64,000 nt of DNA from Bicyclus anynana (GCF_947172395.1 NC_069094.1:2874501-2938500); one strand, 5' to 3'; shown: positions 12,506 to 24,785, numbered from the stretch's first letter. Notes: a model not told the origin generated them from the sequence alone. Program-made: numbers and translations.

Positions 12506-13194
12506 AGAAGGAACAGACATACACACACACTTAACACAAAACTTCGACTTTATAATACCTATTAGTGTGATACTCGTGCGAAGCCGGAGCGCTATGTTTT
12601 TATATACTTACAACGTTTACAGTTTTTTGAAGTGTATTTAGTATCAGCTTTGCACTCGTGCGAAGCCAGGGCAGGTTGCTAGTTATACAAACTTTCCTCT
12701 TTATTCACTCTAGGGTTCATGTCACTGGATGTGATGCCCTTCAAGTCATGACAACATACAGACCATTTGCTGAATGTTTTTTTAATAACAGATTGCAAAG
12801 GAAAAACACCACAAAAAAAAAAATTGAAAAAAATTCACTCTATCTACTAAAAAAACCGCATCAAAATCCGTTTTCGTATATCCGTAGTTTTAAAGATTTA
12901 AGCATACATAGTGATATAGGGACAGAGAAAGCGACTTTATTTACTATGTGGTGAAAATACCTGTAATCAATCGAGGTCCTAGGCGCGTTTGGAACCCTTG
13001 TAACTTTCGGTTAAAAATGTTTGTAAGCTAAGCCTAATTGAAATATATTTTTTAAAGAATATTAGCCAGTACGGAAAGTTGGTTGTTAGTGACATTTTAA
13101 TTTTGCCATCCCATAGAAATAAAGTTCAAATTCGAATAAATCTTGCTATAGGCGAATATTTCATCGACGTGTCTAAAATAGCGGAATCGCACAC

Positions 13195-13375
13195 AAGTAT
13201 TTGTAGGGACTTCCAAACACCACGGTTCTGACCCGCCTGTGACTCGTATTGTGGTCAACCGGATTGTGGTCGATCAACAGTGCGGTTTCCGGGGCGGTGT
13301 CGCCATTTCAAGACTTTGACCATGTATTATATGTCCCGCCCATTGTCACTTCAAATTCGCGACTCATTGGGTCAG
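13195..13375 (-). mobile_element. Degraded non-LTR 3' end fragment
   Basis: Shares the block TTTGTAGGGACTTCCAAACA and the GCCCATTGTCACTTCA block with the family at 29297-29690. Confidence 0.55.
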
Positions 13376-13406
13376 TAATTCGTACTTTTAGGTACTTGTC
13401 TTATAC

Positions 13407-13710
13407 TTTTTTTTTTATTCTTTACAAGTTAGCCCTTGACTGATGGTAAGTGATGATGCAATCTAAGATGGAAGCGGGCTAACTTGTTAGGAGGAGGATA
13501 AAAATCCACACCCCTTTCGGTTTCTACACGACTTCGTACCGGAACGCTAAAACGCTTGGTGGTACGTCTTTGCAGGTAGGGTGGTAACTAGCCACGGCCG
13601 GAACCAGACCTGGACCAATTAAGATACCTCAATCGGCCCAGCCGGGGATTGAACCCAGGACCTCCATCTTGTAAATCCACCGCGCATACCACTGCGCCAC
13701 GAAGGCCGTC
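13407..13710 (-). mobile_element. SINE family 1, near full length
   Basis: Complete apart from small internal deletions; directly followed by the twin hairpins at 13735-13829. Confidence 0.85.
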
Positions 13711-13734
13711 AGTTCGTTACTTCGTTCAGCGCTA

Positions 13735-13829
13735 TAACCCTTTTGGGTCATTATTGTAGAATAATGACCCAAAAGGGATAATTAGCTGAGTGGGAAAAAA
13801 ACGTCTACACGTTTTTTTCCAACTCAGCT
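13735..13829. repeat. Two adjacent hairpins
   Basis: Stem 1 13735-13780 (CCCTTTTGGGTCATTATT, loop GTAG); stem 2 13784-13829 (AGCTGAGTGGGAAAAAAACG, loop CTAC, one mismatch). Confidence 0.8.
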
Positions 13830-14419
13830 TTTTTTTTTTTTTTTTTGTCTATTTCTCTTCACTAGATATGTCGGTGGTCGCATGTCAGGCCTACATATCT
13901 CAAAATGTAGCACGTGTATGACTTTCTATACAAAGAATATTAAAATTCGTTTGATGCGATGCGACGCGTCCGATGCATACGATGCAGATCTGACGCATCT
14001 CATGCCGCTCATCACTGATATTAAAATGTTCCAAGACATGTCTTTAGACAACGATGAATTTTGGACGTTAAAAATATCATAACTAAAAACAGCTCAAAAT
14101 TAATATTAACCTTGTTTATATATCTATCTTATATTTGCGACTCAGTTTAGTCACTTAATATGTAAGTATATTTTTTAGCCTTATCACAATATTGTTATTA
14201 GGTATGTACCTGATTAAATCCAAACTGACATTGTAAAATGTAAAATTATAAGTGTAATTGCATGTTTCATACTATATGGACTTGAAAATAATGTACTTGT
14301 AATATTACTTATTAATACTTATTAATAAATAGGTAAAATAATCCCTGACTGAGATTGTGAATCTTCTCGTTTAAAGTCGCATATATATTACCCTCGTATA
14401 TATTTTTTTTGGTAATAAT

Positions 14420-14608
14420 GCGACACCCAGCAGTTTCACCCGCCCGTTCCCGTAGGAATAACAGCATAAAATATAGCCTACAGCACTCAAGGATAGTGTA
14501 GCTTCCAAACGGTGAAAAAAAAATTCAAATCGGTTCAGTAGTTTCGGTGATTATTCAATGCACACAGACAAACAAACAATTAAAACTTCCCTCTGTATAA
14601 TATAGATA
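14420..14608 (-). mobile_element. Helitron-like element, diverged
   Basis: Retains CAGCAGTTTCACCCG, AAATATAGCCTAC and a TATAATATAGATA end. Confidence 0.6.
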
Positions 14609-14711
14609 ATGAGTTAATAGTATAGATAATGAGAAAAACATTTACAAATGTATCATTATGATGGCCGAAAGCTTTGTTGTTGCTACCCTAGGTACTCGTA
14701 GATAGTGAGTC

Positions 14712-14850
14712 ATCATCATCATATCATATCAGCCGATGGACGTCCACTGCAAATGCGAATCCCTGCGACTCGCTTGATGTCGTCAGTCCACCTGGTGGAG
14801 GGTCGGCCAACACTGCGCTTACTAGTGCGGGGTCGCCATTCCAGCACTTT
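14712..14850 (-). mobile_element. Non-LTR 3' end fragment
   Basis: Short copy of the 29297 family: GCCGATGGACGTCCACTGC followed by the ATCCCTGCGACTCGCTTGAT block. Confidence 0.6.
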
Positions 14851-14960
14851 GGGATAGTGAGTACGGTTGCCAATTATGGAATTTGGACCATGGTGACCTT
14901 AAAACGCAGGTTTCAAAGCTCTAGATCCTCAATTGTGGAGCTATAAAATGTAATTAACCA

Positions 14961-15260
14961 TCGACGCAAAAAGAGGGGTGTTATAAGTTTAACGTGTCTG
15001 TCTGTCAGTCTGTCTATGGCACCATAGCTCCCGAACGGATGAAGCGATTTCAATTTTTTTTTGTATCAAAGGTGAATTACGGACGAATGTTCTTAGACAT
15101 GTTTGATGAAAATCGGTTGAGCCGTTTAAATGTTGTGGGGGGTGAAAGTTGGGAAGGACAACCGGATGTCTGCAAAAATATAGTGAGGTCTCAAATGAAA
15201 GCCCACTAAAAGAAAATATTGCCGACTTGATCGAGTAATTAATAATTTCATGACATTCGT
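14961..15260 (+). repeat. Repeat family R2 (GACGCAAAAAGAGGGGT...)
   Basis: About 300 bp, with GGCACCATAGCTCCCGAACG, AATCGGTTGAGCCGTTT and AATTTCATGACATTCG. Other copies: 44404-44700 (+, intron 4 of gene B), 53592-53935 (-, upstream of gene C), 57366-57690 (-, intron 3 of gene C). The short ORF inside it is not a gene. Confidence 0.65.
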
Positions 15261-15675
15261 GGGTGTTTCAAGATTTTCAATTTTTTGTTATTTTCTGGTA
15301 TTAATTTCTATCATGAGAAATGATGTCTTGAGTCGTCAAGCTCTTAGTTTCATGACAAACCTTCAGCCTGCGTAAAATAAGGTAACGCAAGGTGTTACAT
15401 ACCTACATACGTAAAACACGGTAATCAGAAAAAAATTAGTCATTTATTATGACGTTGCATTATGACGTCTGCTTCAAATATGTTAGTCAGGGAATCATCA
15501 TAGAAGGGGCAGATTAATGATAGCTTCAGCTTTATTTTGAGGAAAAATCCTAACATTTTAGTCATGAGTACAAGGGTTAACTTTGTTGGGCTTCATCTGT
15601 AAATTTACCTACCTACTTATTATGATATGATATGATGGAGCTAGATACAATTTACAGATTACTTTATGCATAGAC

Positions 15676-15980
15676 ATGTTACGTGCCTAGAAAATTTTAA
15701 CCATTTGATTATGCATATTATACTAATATAATAAAAAATATTATTATTATTATAAAATCACCGCAAAAGTGATTCGAATTTAGCGAATCCACTGAGCTCA
15801 CACATGTACAATTTGTGTGTTTACTTACATTATATATTTATGTATGTATGGTTTTTACACTTCCTAAACACACAACTTGACATTGTAAACAATATTTAGG
15901 TATTGTGTTTAAATAACTTTTTTAATAAGTGACTAAATGAAATTAAGACAATTATGCACATTTGTCCACCTCAGTGTCCG
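15676..15980 (+). repeat. Repeat family R1, about 250 bp
   Basis: Recognised by GTTACGTGCCTA, AATCACCGCAAAAGTGAT, TTTTTACACTTCCT and GGTCCGCCTCAG-like ends. Other copies: 18303-18545 (+), 18773-18960 (-), 39845-40335 (-, split by a SINE), 40655-40880 (-), 58835-59010 (+). Probably a non-autonomous DNA element; the class is not determined. Confidence 0.65.
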
Positions 15981-16179
15981 CCATCATCATCATCACCATC
16001 ATTATCATCACCATCCCAGCCCGCTTGTTGTGAAATAAGTACAAAAAAATCAACACATAATACTAAAACCTGAATGTTATCTTTGGACTCTACCTCTACA
16101 TACCTCTTTCTAGCGTCGAATGGTACATTAATTTCCGATTGGCCATTAAAACTGACAACAATATGTCTGAAAGTTTCTA

Positions 16180-16265
16180 AAGTAGAAAACGAAACCTTTT
16201 TTAAAGCCTGATATTAATGGAGACGCATTAATATCAGGCTTTAAAAAAGGTTTCGTTTTCTACTT
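16180..16265. repeat. Perfect 40-bp inverted repeat with 6-nt loop
   Basis: Arms 16180-16219 and 16226-16265 are exact reverse complements (AAGTAGAAAACGAAACC...ATTAATG); loop GAGACG. Confidence 0.85.
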
Positions 16266-16710
16266 ACCATCAGACTGGTCATCTGCTTATTTAGTCAACA
16301 TGACAAAAGAACTGGTATAAAAGTAAGCAAAAGTTACACCCAGTTAATGTCGCATAACCTCTTCGTAATTATCTCTTTGTTTAAATGTCACCAAGCGCTA
16401 TGCGATAATAATTGTAGTTTTTTTTTAAATCAAAACTAGTTCCAGGCATGTGTCGGTCAAGTTACTTGGTGCGAAATGTCAATTATACGTGTATTGAGTT
16501 TTAGTTTCTTTTTTGTGTTAACTCAAGCCGAACAACTCAAGATGTGAACGAAGAGTTTAATGTTCTTTATTCAAAGGAAATAAAATGTAAGTTATCTGTT
16601 TCACTTATAATATACTCGCTTTGTGGTTTTACTCGTGTAACTGTACATTCTGTTTCTGGATGAATAACAGGATAATATTTCCCATTTCCCCTAGTCTTAA
16701 CTATAATCTA

Positions 16711-16936
16711 TATACAGGGTGTCCCGTAAATAGTACGATATACTACAGTAATTTATCAGCACATGGTATGACTGCATTGAAAGTAGGGATTTTTGTATTT
16801 TGTTTAAAAACCAATATAACTTAAAAATCATGAAATTTCGGCTAACATATTATATTGCGTTATTTTAATCAGATGATGATGATGTCAGCTATCATCCTGT
16901 AAAGTATGTCGTACTATTTACAGGACACCCTGTATA
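16711..16936. mobile_element. MITE with about 40-bp TIRs starting TATACAGGGTGTCC
   Basis: Left arm 16711-16750 and right arm 16897-16936 pair with about four mismatches; flanking TA. No coding sequence inside. Confidence 0.7.
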
Positions 16937-17174
16937 TGTTCTAAACTTCATCCAAGTTTATACAGCCGTTCTGAAGGTACGTCCTAGTTTCATACGAGTT
17001 TTCGCATTTCATAGCTTTGCATAAATGATTTTTGATTTTCTGAAGAAGGTTCCTTCTCATAGTTCCAAGGTATCTCGAGACGTGAAAAAGAATAATGTCG
17101 ACAAATAGAGAAAATATCGCTCTCTCTTTCGTTTCATTGCAACGAATGTCTAGTGATATATGACCTCCTAGACT

Positions 17175-17348
17175 CTAGGAGGTCACATAATTGGATACGT
17201 AGCAGAAGTGTACAAAGAAGTGACAAAGGAAGAACTGTTGACTGGATTAGATCCTGCGAGACCTTGCTTTGTGGGAAGTCTGATAGAGGAACATATAAGA
17301 TCTGGTATAGCGATGTATCTTGAAGCGCATCAATGCAATGCTGAATAA
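17175..17348 (+). pseudogene. Isolated coding-like fragment, origin unknown
   Basis: A 57-codon open frame without an ATG start reads like real protein (G-Y-V-A-E-V-Y-K-E-V, then L-D-P-A-R-P-C-F-V-G, ending E-A-H-Q-C-N-A-E-stop). A stop codon lies just upstream in frame. I do not recognise the family. It could be a decayed transposase or retrocopy exon. Confidence 0.3.
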
Positions 17349-18302
17349 TTTGGTACTACAAGGAACATGGCTGACATACAGACTTCATTTAGTAGTATTA
17401 GCAGGAAATTCTGGGTTTCAATCATAGCTCAGAAAAAATCAATTAATTTTTAATATTTTCTAAATTGATTTTTGTCTATCTGTTATTAGACTTCTAAGTA
17501 CTTACTTCTAAAGTCTTAAAACTAAGTAATTAATGACAATACTGGTAAATATAATGGGAGGACAGTAATAATTATATATTAGTTAATAATTATATCACTA
17601 ATAAAATACAGTTAGGAAGGGTAATCTTAGAAGAAAGAAAAAGCAAGTTGAATAAGAAAGAATAATTGAGAAAAACGATTAATAAAATAAATTCTTCTTT
17701 ATTAATTAATTATGGTATGAAATCAGATCAGTTAACAGTGAAAAATTAATATCTCGAATTGTTTGTTAATTTGACGTTTTTGTTGTTTTCTTAAAAACAA
17801 TTTGCCTCACTTATTTGTTTTTGTAATCCATTGTCCTGTAAACTATTCATTAGAATACTGAGTGACGTATAAAAACTTGGATCGCAAATATTTTGCATCT
17901 TACTATTGCATTATTCACAACGTGCGTAAATGCTCTAGCGGAAATCCATACTTAATACTCACATAGGTAATGAAAATAAGTTAATTAGATTACCTACCTA
18001 ATTGTCCTTATTACAGTGTGCGTTGTATTCTTACGCACGCGTCATTTGCTCGAACCTGTAGGCAGTTAAGGGCAATGATTATTTTATTCAATAGATATGT
18101 TAGATGGAAGTTGCGACACGGTTTATACTAGTGCAACTTCTATTATATTAATTATTTGGATTAACACATTTAAGTATACTTATATTAAATAAGCATGTAC
18201 TTGTATATTGTATACTTAGTAGTAACTTTTAGTAATAAGGCTATTGTTTCATTTTTTATGTGTATTTTTCTTAAATAAAGATTATTATTATTATTATTAT
18301 TA

Positions 18303-18545
18303 TGTTACGTGCCTACAAAATCACCGCAAAAAGTGATACGAATTTAGTGACGCCACTCAGCGCCAAATGCAAAATGTTGCGTTTATTTACTGTATATATT
18401 TATGTATATATACTTAGTTTTTACACTTCCTAAACTCACAACTAGACATTGTAGACAATATTTAGGTATTATGTGTTTAAATAAGTTTCGTTTTTTAATA
18501 AACGAATAAGAAATTAGGACAATTATGCATATTGGTCCGCCTTAG
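18303..18545 (+). repeat. Repeat family R1, full copy
   Basis: Preceded by an (ATT)n microsatellite (18283-18302). Confidence 0.65.
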
Positions 18546-18772
18546 TTTTGAAGCCCTATCTCTAGTATAAAATATCATTGTTTAAGGGTCTATTATCGTA
18601 AATTTATTTATGTATAGTCATGTTAATGACTCTTTGGTCTAGTGGTTAGGCTTTGGGTCATTGGTCTGGGTTCGAGCAAGAGTTAGACTTTGACTACAAT
18701 CTCACCATGAAAAATGAGGCGCGCAAAAGAAAAAAATTCCACATCTCAATGTTAGTTTTGGTCAACAACGAA

Positions 18773-18960
18773 CGTTATTTAAATAAATAATTCCTAAATA
18801 TTGTCTACAATGTCGAGTTGTGTGTTCAGAAAGTGTAAAAACTATATATACATAAATAAATAATGGAATTAAAGACAAAATTATGCATGTGTGCTTTCAG
18901 TTTTGTAGCCTATTAGTCGGATCACTTTTTGCACTGATTTTGTAGGGTCGTAACCGATCT
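18773..18960 (-). repeat. Repeat family R1, inverted copy
   Basis: Lies opposite 18303-18545, about 230 bp away, so the two can pair as a long hairpin. Confidence 0.6.
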
Positions 18961-18977
18961 ATAGTATAAAATTATCA

Positions 18978-19224
18978 TTGCCTGATGGTAAATAATAATG
19001 CAATATTAGATGGAAGCGGGCTAACTAGTTGGAGAATGAAAAACCACACCCCTTTAGGTTTCTATACGACATCGTACCGGAACGCTGAATCGCATGGCTG
19101 TACGCCTCCCACCAGTCACAACCTGGACCAGTTAAGAAAACCTCAATCGGCCCAGCTGGGGATCGAATCCAGGACCTCAATGTTGATAATCCACCGCACA
19201 TACCACTGTGCAACGCAAGCCGTC
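18978..19224 (-). mobile_element. SINE family 1, old copy with internal deletions
   Basis: Head and GATGGAAGCGGGCTAACT segment are recognisable; the GGCCGTGGCTAG block and the 3' tail are lost. Confidence 0.75.
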
Positions 19225-19539
19225 ACGTCGGTGTATAAAATATTGAGCTTTTAATTTTTCCAAGTTATGCTAAGTTGACGAAAGTTGAGTTATACCAATG
19301 AAATGGTGCCTAAGAGGGGACGTTATTGTATATATTTTTTTTAATATTTGCCTTTTCTTTTTTTTTTAATATACAATATTTCTCATTGTCCCTGATCTTG
19401 GTATCAAGCATGTTGTTTTTTTTATGAAATCACAGACAAAGGTTAACACTAGCCCTAGGTTAACAAACCTATATCAGTAAAGTAAAAGTAAATAATACTC
19501 CGATGTTTGTAATGGTTGGTAAACCTTCCTACTACTTAA

Positions 19540-19732
19540 TCTATACTAATATTATAACTCTGAAGAGTTTGTTTGTTTGTTTGATTGAACGCGCTAATCT
19601 CAGGAACTACTGGTCCGATTTGAAAAATTCTTTTAGTGTTAGATAGCCCATTTATTGAGGAAGGATATATTTTACTCCTGTATTCCTACGGGAACGAGAA
19701 CCACGCGGGTGAAACCGCGCGGCGTCAGCTAC
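19540..19732 (+). mobile_element. Helitron-like element, full length
   Basis: TCTATACTAATATTATAA start and GCGCGGCGTCAGCTA end. Confidence 0.7.
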
Positions 19733-20357
19733 TTTGTTAATATTTTGTTTGTATGTAATTTACTATTTTACGTAGGCTCTAAACTACTAAATGAATTTTA
19801 AGCATATTTTCAACAATAAAAAACTGAAAGAAAATGATGTAGGCTAAAAAATTTTTTTATAAATTAGAGATCCGTAAGAAAAACCAAATTATACGCGAAC
19901 GAAGTTGCGGACATATTTTTTATATTCCTAATTAATAATGTCAAAGATTAATAGGAGCAAGCTCTTGTCTCTGTTTTTTGTACACAAGGCGGCGTGTTCT
20001 TTGAGATATTTTTTTGTTGACAGTACTACTACTACAGTATTACTACTATTCGGGTAATAAATATATAATAAATTCGGGTAAAGGTAATGAGGAAAATAAT
20101 TCCTATACAATACAGTTTTACTCTGAACAGCAATACCTGTTAACCGCATTTATTAAACATTATCAAATGCTAAAATTAGTTTATGACGTCTAGTGGTATA
20201 CATTTAAACGTAGATAATTAAGTTTACAATGTAATATGTCTTTATACAATCCTTTCCTTAAATAGTAAAAAAACATAGTATTATAAAATGCATGTGCAAA
20301 TGTCTTATTGCTTACCTAACCTAACGAATCAATGTATTAACATTCCGTATTTAATGT

Positions 20358-20555
20358 ATAAGAAATTAAATATCACGTGTCTCAAACGGTGAAGGAAAAA
20401 CATCGTGAGGAAATCTGCATACCATAGAATATTCTTAGTTCTCTGTGAATGTCTGCCAATCCGCATTGGGCCAGCGTGGCGGACTATTGGCCTAACCCCT
20501 CTCATTCTGAGAGGAGACTCGAGCTCAGCAGTGACCCGAATATGGGTTGATAACG
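20358..20555 (+). mobile_element. SINE family 2, 5'-truncated
   Basis: Starts at AAGAAATTAAATATCACGTG and runs to the tail; the tRNA-like head is missing. Confidence 0.8.
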
Positions 20556-20585
20556 ATTCAATATAATTAAAACGGTGTATTTTAT

Positions 20586-20740
20586 AACCGACTTCAAAAA
20601 ATGGAGGAGGTTCTCAATTCGAGTACATCACCGAGTTAGCATCGCCTTCAAACTGATCAGTAGGTAGAATACGATGTTATTTTTCGCCTTTTAGTTTAAT
20701 CGGTACGTTTTATGTTTTTGAGGTCGGTTGATTTTTTTAT
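20586..20740. mobile_element. Short element with the same AACCGACTTCAAAA termini
   Basis: Ends GAGGTCGGTTG (one mismatch); contains the ATACGATGTTATTTTTCGCC block related to 48490-48833. Confidence 0.55.
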
Positions 20741-21265
20741 ATAAAGTTTTTATTTAAAGTACTTAGAAGAATTGTAATCAAATATGTAGGTACGTAGGTA
20801 ACTATAAATTTATACAGAACCCTCGGTGAGGAGTCCGACTCGCGCTTGTCCAGTTTTTTAAAGGTATAATGACAAAAAAATATCTAGTAATCCTTACCTT
20901 CACAATTACAATCTAGCTTTAAATCTATAGCTATATGCGAGAAGACGCTATATGAATCCTAATTCTCCTAGTAACTAGCCTCTTACTATGAGAGAAACTG
21001 TCGTTGGAAACTGTCGCTGGGTACAATAAATACTAAGCTGGCACCTGCTGCGCATAATTAAAGGAGAAATTGAATAGTTTATTTGAGATTTTTTTTTATT
21101 TAATGACAGTTTGACTGCGATATCACATGCGTTTAGTGACAGTCAAAGATGGTAGCGGTATAATATAACTTGGAATCCATTGACTTTTGACTTTTTTGAC
21201 TTTTTGGAATTCACGGGCTTTGATGCCAAAGCGTCGGTACGCTGTTTCGGCAAAGCTCAGTAAAT

Positions 21266-21600
21266 TATCCTACTAATATTATAAACGCGAAAGTTTGTAT
21301 GGATGTTTGTTACTCTTTAACGCCGCTACTACTTAAGCGATTTGGCTGAAATTTGGAATGGAAATGGATTTTACTCTGGATTAACATACAGGTTACTTTT
21401 CATCCTGAAAAAATCCATGGATTCCCGAGATTTCCGAAAACTGATGTTTTTGATGATATGAATGTTTGTTACTCTTTCACGGCTCGACTACTGAACCGAA
21501 TTAGCTGAAATTTTGTGTTAAGATATATTATAGCCTGGATTAACAGATGGGCTACTTTTATCCCGGAAAAATACATGGTTCCCGAGGGATTGTCCGCTAT
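21266..21600 (+). mobile_element. Second Helitron-like family, with duplicated middle
   Basis: CTACTAATATTATAAACGCG start; the GTTTGTTACTCTTT and AGCTGAAATTT blocks occur twice (21308-21360 and 21466-21515). Confidence 0.5.
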
Positions 21601-21629
21601 TATAATATAAAGGGTACCGCGATCATAAA

Positions 21630-21880
21630 TATTCCTGCGCTAATCGAGCTGTTAGAAATAAGTCGGGATGATGGCAAGAGACCTGATGGATTCACCTGGT
21701 TCCATGGAAAACGAAAAAGACGGGGCGTAATGTGGGATACTACATGCGTTGACAGATTGGCTATGTGTCATATCAGGGAGACAGAATCAAGACAGGGAGC
21801 TGCAGCTGAAAAAGCTGACACTGATAACTGGCAAAAGTATGCCTCTCTGACCGAGAGTTACATAATTAATTGTTTGTGAT
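21630..21880 (+). mobile_element. Non-LTR reverse transcriptase-derived fragment
   Basis: The open frame from 21547 contains R-P-D-G-F-T-W, V-M-W-D-T-T-C-V-D and G-A-A-A-E-K-A, a signature I recognise from the C-terminal region of animal non-LTR elements. No complete gene surrounds it. Confidence 0.5.
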
Positions 21881-21898
21881 GTAATGGGATAAATGAGA

Positions 21899-22215
21899 GC
21901 CGTGATAGCCCAGTGGATATGACCTCTGCCTCCGATTCCGGAGGGTGTGTGTTCGAATCCGGTCCGGAGCATGCACCTCCAACTTTTCAGTTGTGTGCAT
22001 TTTAAGAAATTAAACATTACGTGAAACATCAAACGGTGAAGGAAAACATCGTGAGGAAACCTGCATACCAGAGAATTTTCTTAATTCTCTGCATGTGTGA
22101 AGTCTGCCAATCCGTATTGGGCCAGCGTGGTGGACTAATTGGCCTAACCCCTCTCATTCTGAGAGGAGATTCGAACTTAGCAGTGAGTCGAATATGGGTT
22201 GATAATGATGAATAT
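21899..22215 (+). mobile_element. SINE family 2, full length
   Basis: Cleanest copy, with boxes A and B of the tRNA-like head and a GATAATGATGAAT tail. Confidence 0.88.
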
Positions 22216-22315
22216 AAAGGGCCATGGAGTTGAATTATGAACTGGTCATTATGATCACTACCCTAAGCCAGTTAATCCGCAGTTGAGCAGCGGGGTGGAT
22301 CTAAGCTCGGCTTTT

Positions 22316-22634
22316 GACAGCCTCTGTGGCGCAGTGGCATGCGCGGTGGAATTACAAGATGGAGGTCCTGGGTTCAGCTGGGCCGATTGAGGTTTTCTTA
22401 ATTGGTCCAAGTCTGGCTGGTGGGAGGCTTCGGCCGTGGTTAGTTGCCACTCTACTGACAAAGACGTACTGTCAAACGATTTAGCGTTCCGGTACGATGT
22501 CGTATAGAAACCGAAATGGGTGTGGATATTCATCCTATGCCTAACAAGTTATTCTGCTTCGGCCTTAGATTGCATCATCATTTACCATCAGGTGAGTTTG
22601 CAGTCAAGGGCTAACTTGTAAGGGATTAAAAAAA
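22316..22634 (+). mobile_element. SINE family 1, full length
   Basis: Runs from the CCTCTGTGGCGCAGTGGC head to an A-rich tail. Confidence 0.87.
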
Positions 22635-22706
22635 GCTCCATTTCCTCTAACCTATATGGAGGAAGGTCGCCCTGTAAAAGTCTGTAATAATTCTTATATA
22701 ATATAA

Positions 22707-22914
22707 CTAGTAGACGCCGCGCCGTTTCACCCGCGTGGTTCCCGTTCATGTCGGAATACGGGCATAAAATATAGCCTATAGCCTTCCTCGATAAATGGGC
22801 TATCTAACACTGAAAGAATTTTTCAAATCGGACCACTAATTCCTGAGATTAGCGCGTTCAATCAAACAAACAAACAAACAAACAAACTCTTCAGCTTTAT
22901 AATATTAGTATAGA
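22707..22914 (-). mobile_element. Helitron-like element, full length
   Basis: Complete copy, CTAGTAGACGCCGCG to AATATTAGTATAGA, with an expanded (AAAC)n tract at 22861-22885. Confidence 0.7.
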
Positions 22915-22934
22915 TGTAACTATTGTTCAATAGG

Positions 22935-24000
22935 TAATTTAATTAAGACAACAACAATAATATTTACTATATTACAATGTGGAAACCACGGTTTTCCCAT
23001 AATTTCGAAAAAATTATGCAATTGGAAATTATCCTGCATTACGTATACAAATCAAAGAGGTGTGGGTTGGTCATGGATGACATAGATGCTTTAATGTCAA
23101 AGTCAGATTTAGCTTAAGGGGTTTTCCTTACACTATCTGAGTTAACCACGTCATAATACTGTATCTACGTTGCATGTTTTGACTGTAAATGGGCATTGTC
23201 TATATTAGATGCGACGTACAGTGAGCTAGATAAACTCGTAACAAACATACAAAAGATGGGTTTCGGATAGCGTGATTAAAATGCATTTTAAAAGAGTAGG
23301 TAACTGTTTTAAGTATTGGGAAATCCTTATGGCCACGAATAGGTGAAGAGGTTAAGTTGGAATTATTCGTATTAAAGGCCCGGGGTGTTGCAACTCGTCA
23401 CTTTGAAACGCCTTCGAATACAATAGCAATGAACGCAAAGATAACCTAAGCTATCTTTGTTTTATCCTGCAACTGTAACAACAAATAAATAATGGGTATT
23501 GCACATTCATAAGGATTTTCCAATGAATTATAAAAACCATAGTAGAACGTAGTGAACCAAAAAATAGAGCAGATAATCTAAAAATAAAATAAAGTCATGC
23601 ATTCTTTTATTATATTTTATTTTTTAAATGAAAATAATGGATGTATCGTTACGGTTTCTCATTTTGGATGTATGAATAAATAAAATATTCAAAAGAAATA
23701 TGTAGCATGTCAATTTAATGTCTTGAAGAATATCTAATTTATATGAAGTCAAATTATAGTACTTAACATTAAAATGTATTAGTGAAAATATTAGAATAGA
23801 ATAGAATAGAATAGAATAGAAATCATTTATTTGTTAACACAACACATAACTACATAATAACTTAAAACCAATACATATATATATAGAAAATATGTTGTGC
23901 CAAAAAAATGGACCTGACTCAGCTATTACTATATTTACATAGTGCCATATTTTTATTTAAAAAGTTAAACGATAAGCATATTTATAATATGCTTTTAATA
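22935..24000. other. Unique sequence upstream of spz-like A
   Basis: No coding or repeat feature until the microsatellite at 23800. It could contain distal regulatory DNA of gene A. Confidence 0.45.
23800..23821 (+). repeat. (TAGAA)n microsatellite
   Basis: About five units, followed by AATCATTTATTTGTTAACAC, resembling the tail of a minus-strand non-LTR insertion. Confidence 0.7.
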
Positions 24001-24022
24001 TATGAGATATATAAGATATTAT

Positions 24023-24294
24023 CTGTGATAGCCCAGTGAATAGGATCTCTGCTTTTGATTCGGAGAGCATAGGTTCGAATCCGATCAGAGGCATGTACCT
24101 CAAATATTTTAGTTATATGTAGGTATATTAAGAAATTAAATATCACGTGTCTCAAACAGTGAAAGAATATCGTGAGGAAACCTGCACACCAGAGAATTTT
24201 CTTAAACCTCTCCGCGTTTTCTTAAACCCCTCACATTCTGGAGGAGACTCGTGCTCAACAGTGGGCCAAATATGGGTTGTTAATGAATATAAGG
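24023..24294 (+). mobile_element. SINE family 2, diverged copy upstream of spz-like A
   Basis: Head GTGATAGCCCAGTGAATAGG; several small deletions; ends about 190 bp before the putative promoter. Confidence 0.8.
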
Positions 24295-24479
24295 TATAGA
24301 AATATTTCTTTGTTCAAATAAAGAGCTAAGATTTGAACAACAGTAGTTAATGGGTATACTTACTTGTAAAGTTAGCTTAAGTTTTAAAATTACATACTTG
24401 CAATCTATTGTTTCGTATTACTAATAATAACAATAAATGGGCGTTCGTTTTAAGTCCACCAAGATGTTAGCGACAAAAT

Positions 24480-24785
24480 AAATATAATTTGAGTCGAGTC
24501 GTTTTAGACGCGGCAGTTATTCAGCGCAGTGTAAGTTGCGCGCGAATCAGCATTCCCGTCCGCCGCAGACTGAGTCTTTGTTTATATAGCTTTAGCGTTT
24601 CATTGACCGGCACAATTCGCGCTTTATTCGCTCTAACCGCACGTGTCATTTGTTTAAACAATACACAAGTTTCTGCGGTGATATTTATACGAATTATTTC
24701 AAAACTATTTACCCTAAACTCGAGATTTAGTAATTATATTATTTTAGTTATTTAAAGTGAACAGAGGAATATTGAAGTGATCAAA
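24480..24785 (+). promoter_or_regulatory. Putative promoter and 5' leader of spz-like A
   Basis: This stretch just before the start codon is clearly richer in GC and CG dinucleotides (24491-24650) than the AT-rich surroundings. TATA-like sequences occur at 24483 (TATAAT) and 24580 (TTATATAG); a TTTTAGACGCG word follows the first at 24502. Which, if either, is the core promoter cannot be decided here. The 24786 start was chosen because it opens a hydrophobic leader that ends at a consensus donor and joins exon 2 in frame. Confidence 0.4.

Noticed and set aside
14994..15209. 71-codon ORF
   Set aside because: Falls inside repeat family R2, which occurs four times in the window in both orientations.
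23319..23328. GGGAAATCCT, a near match to a kappaB site upstream of gene A
   Set aside because: One mismatch to the consensus and 1.4 kb away from the start; expected by chance.
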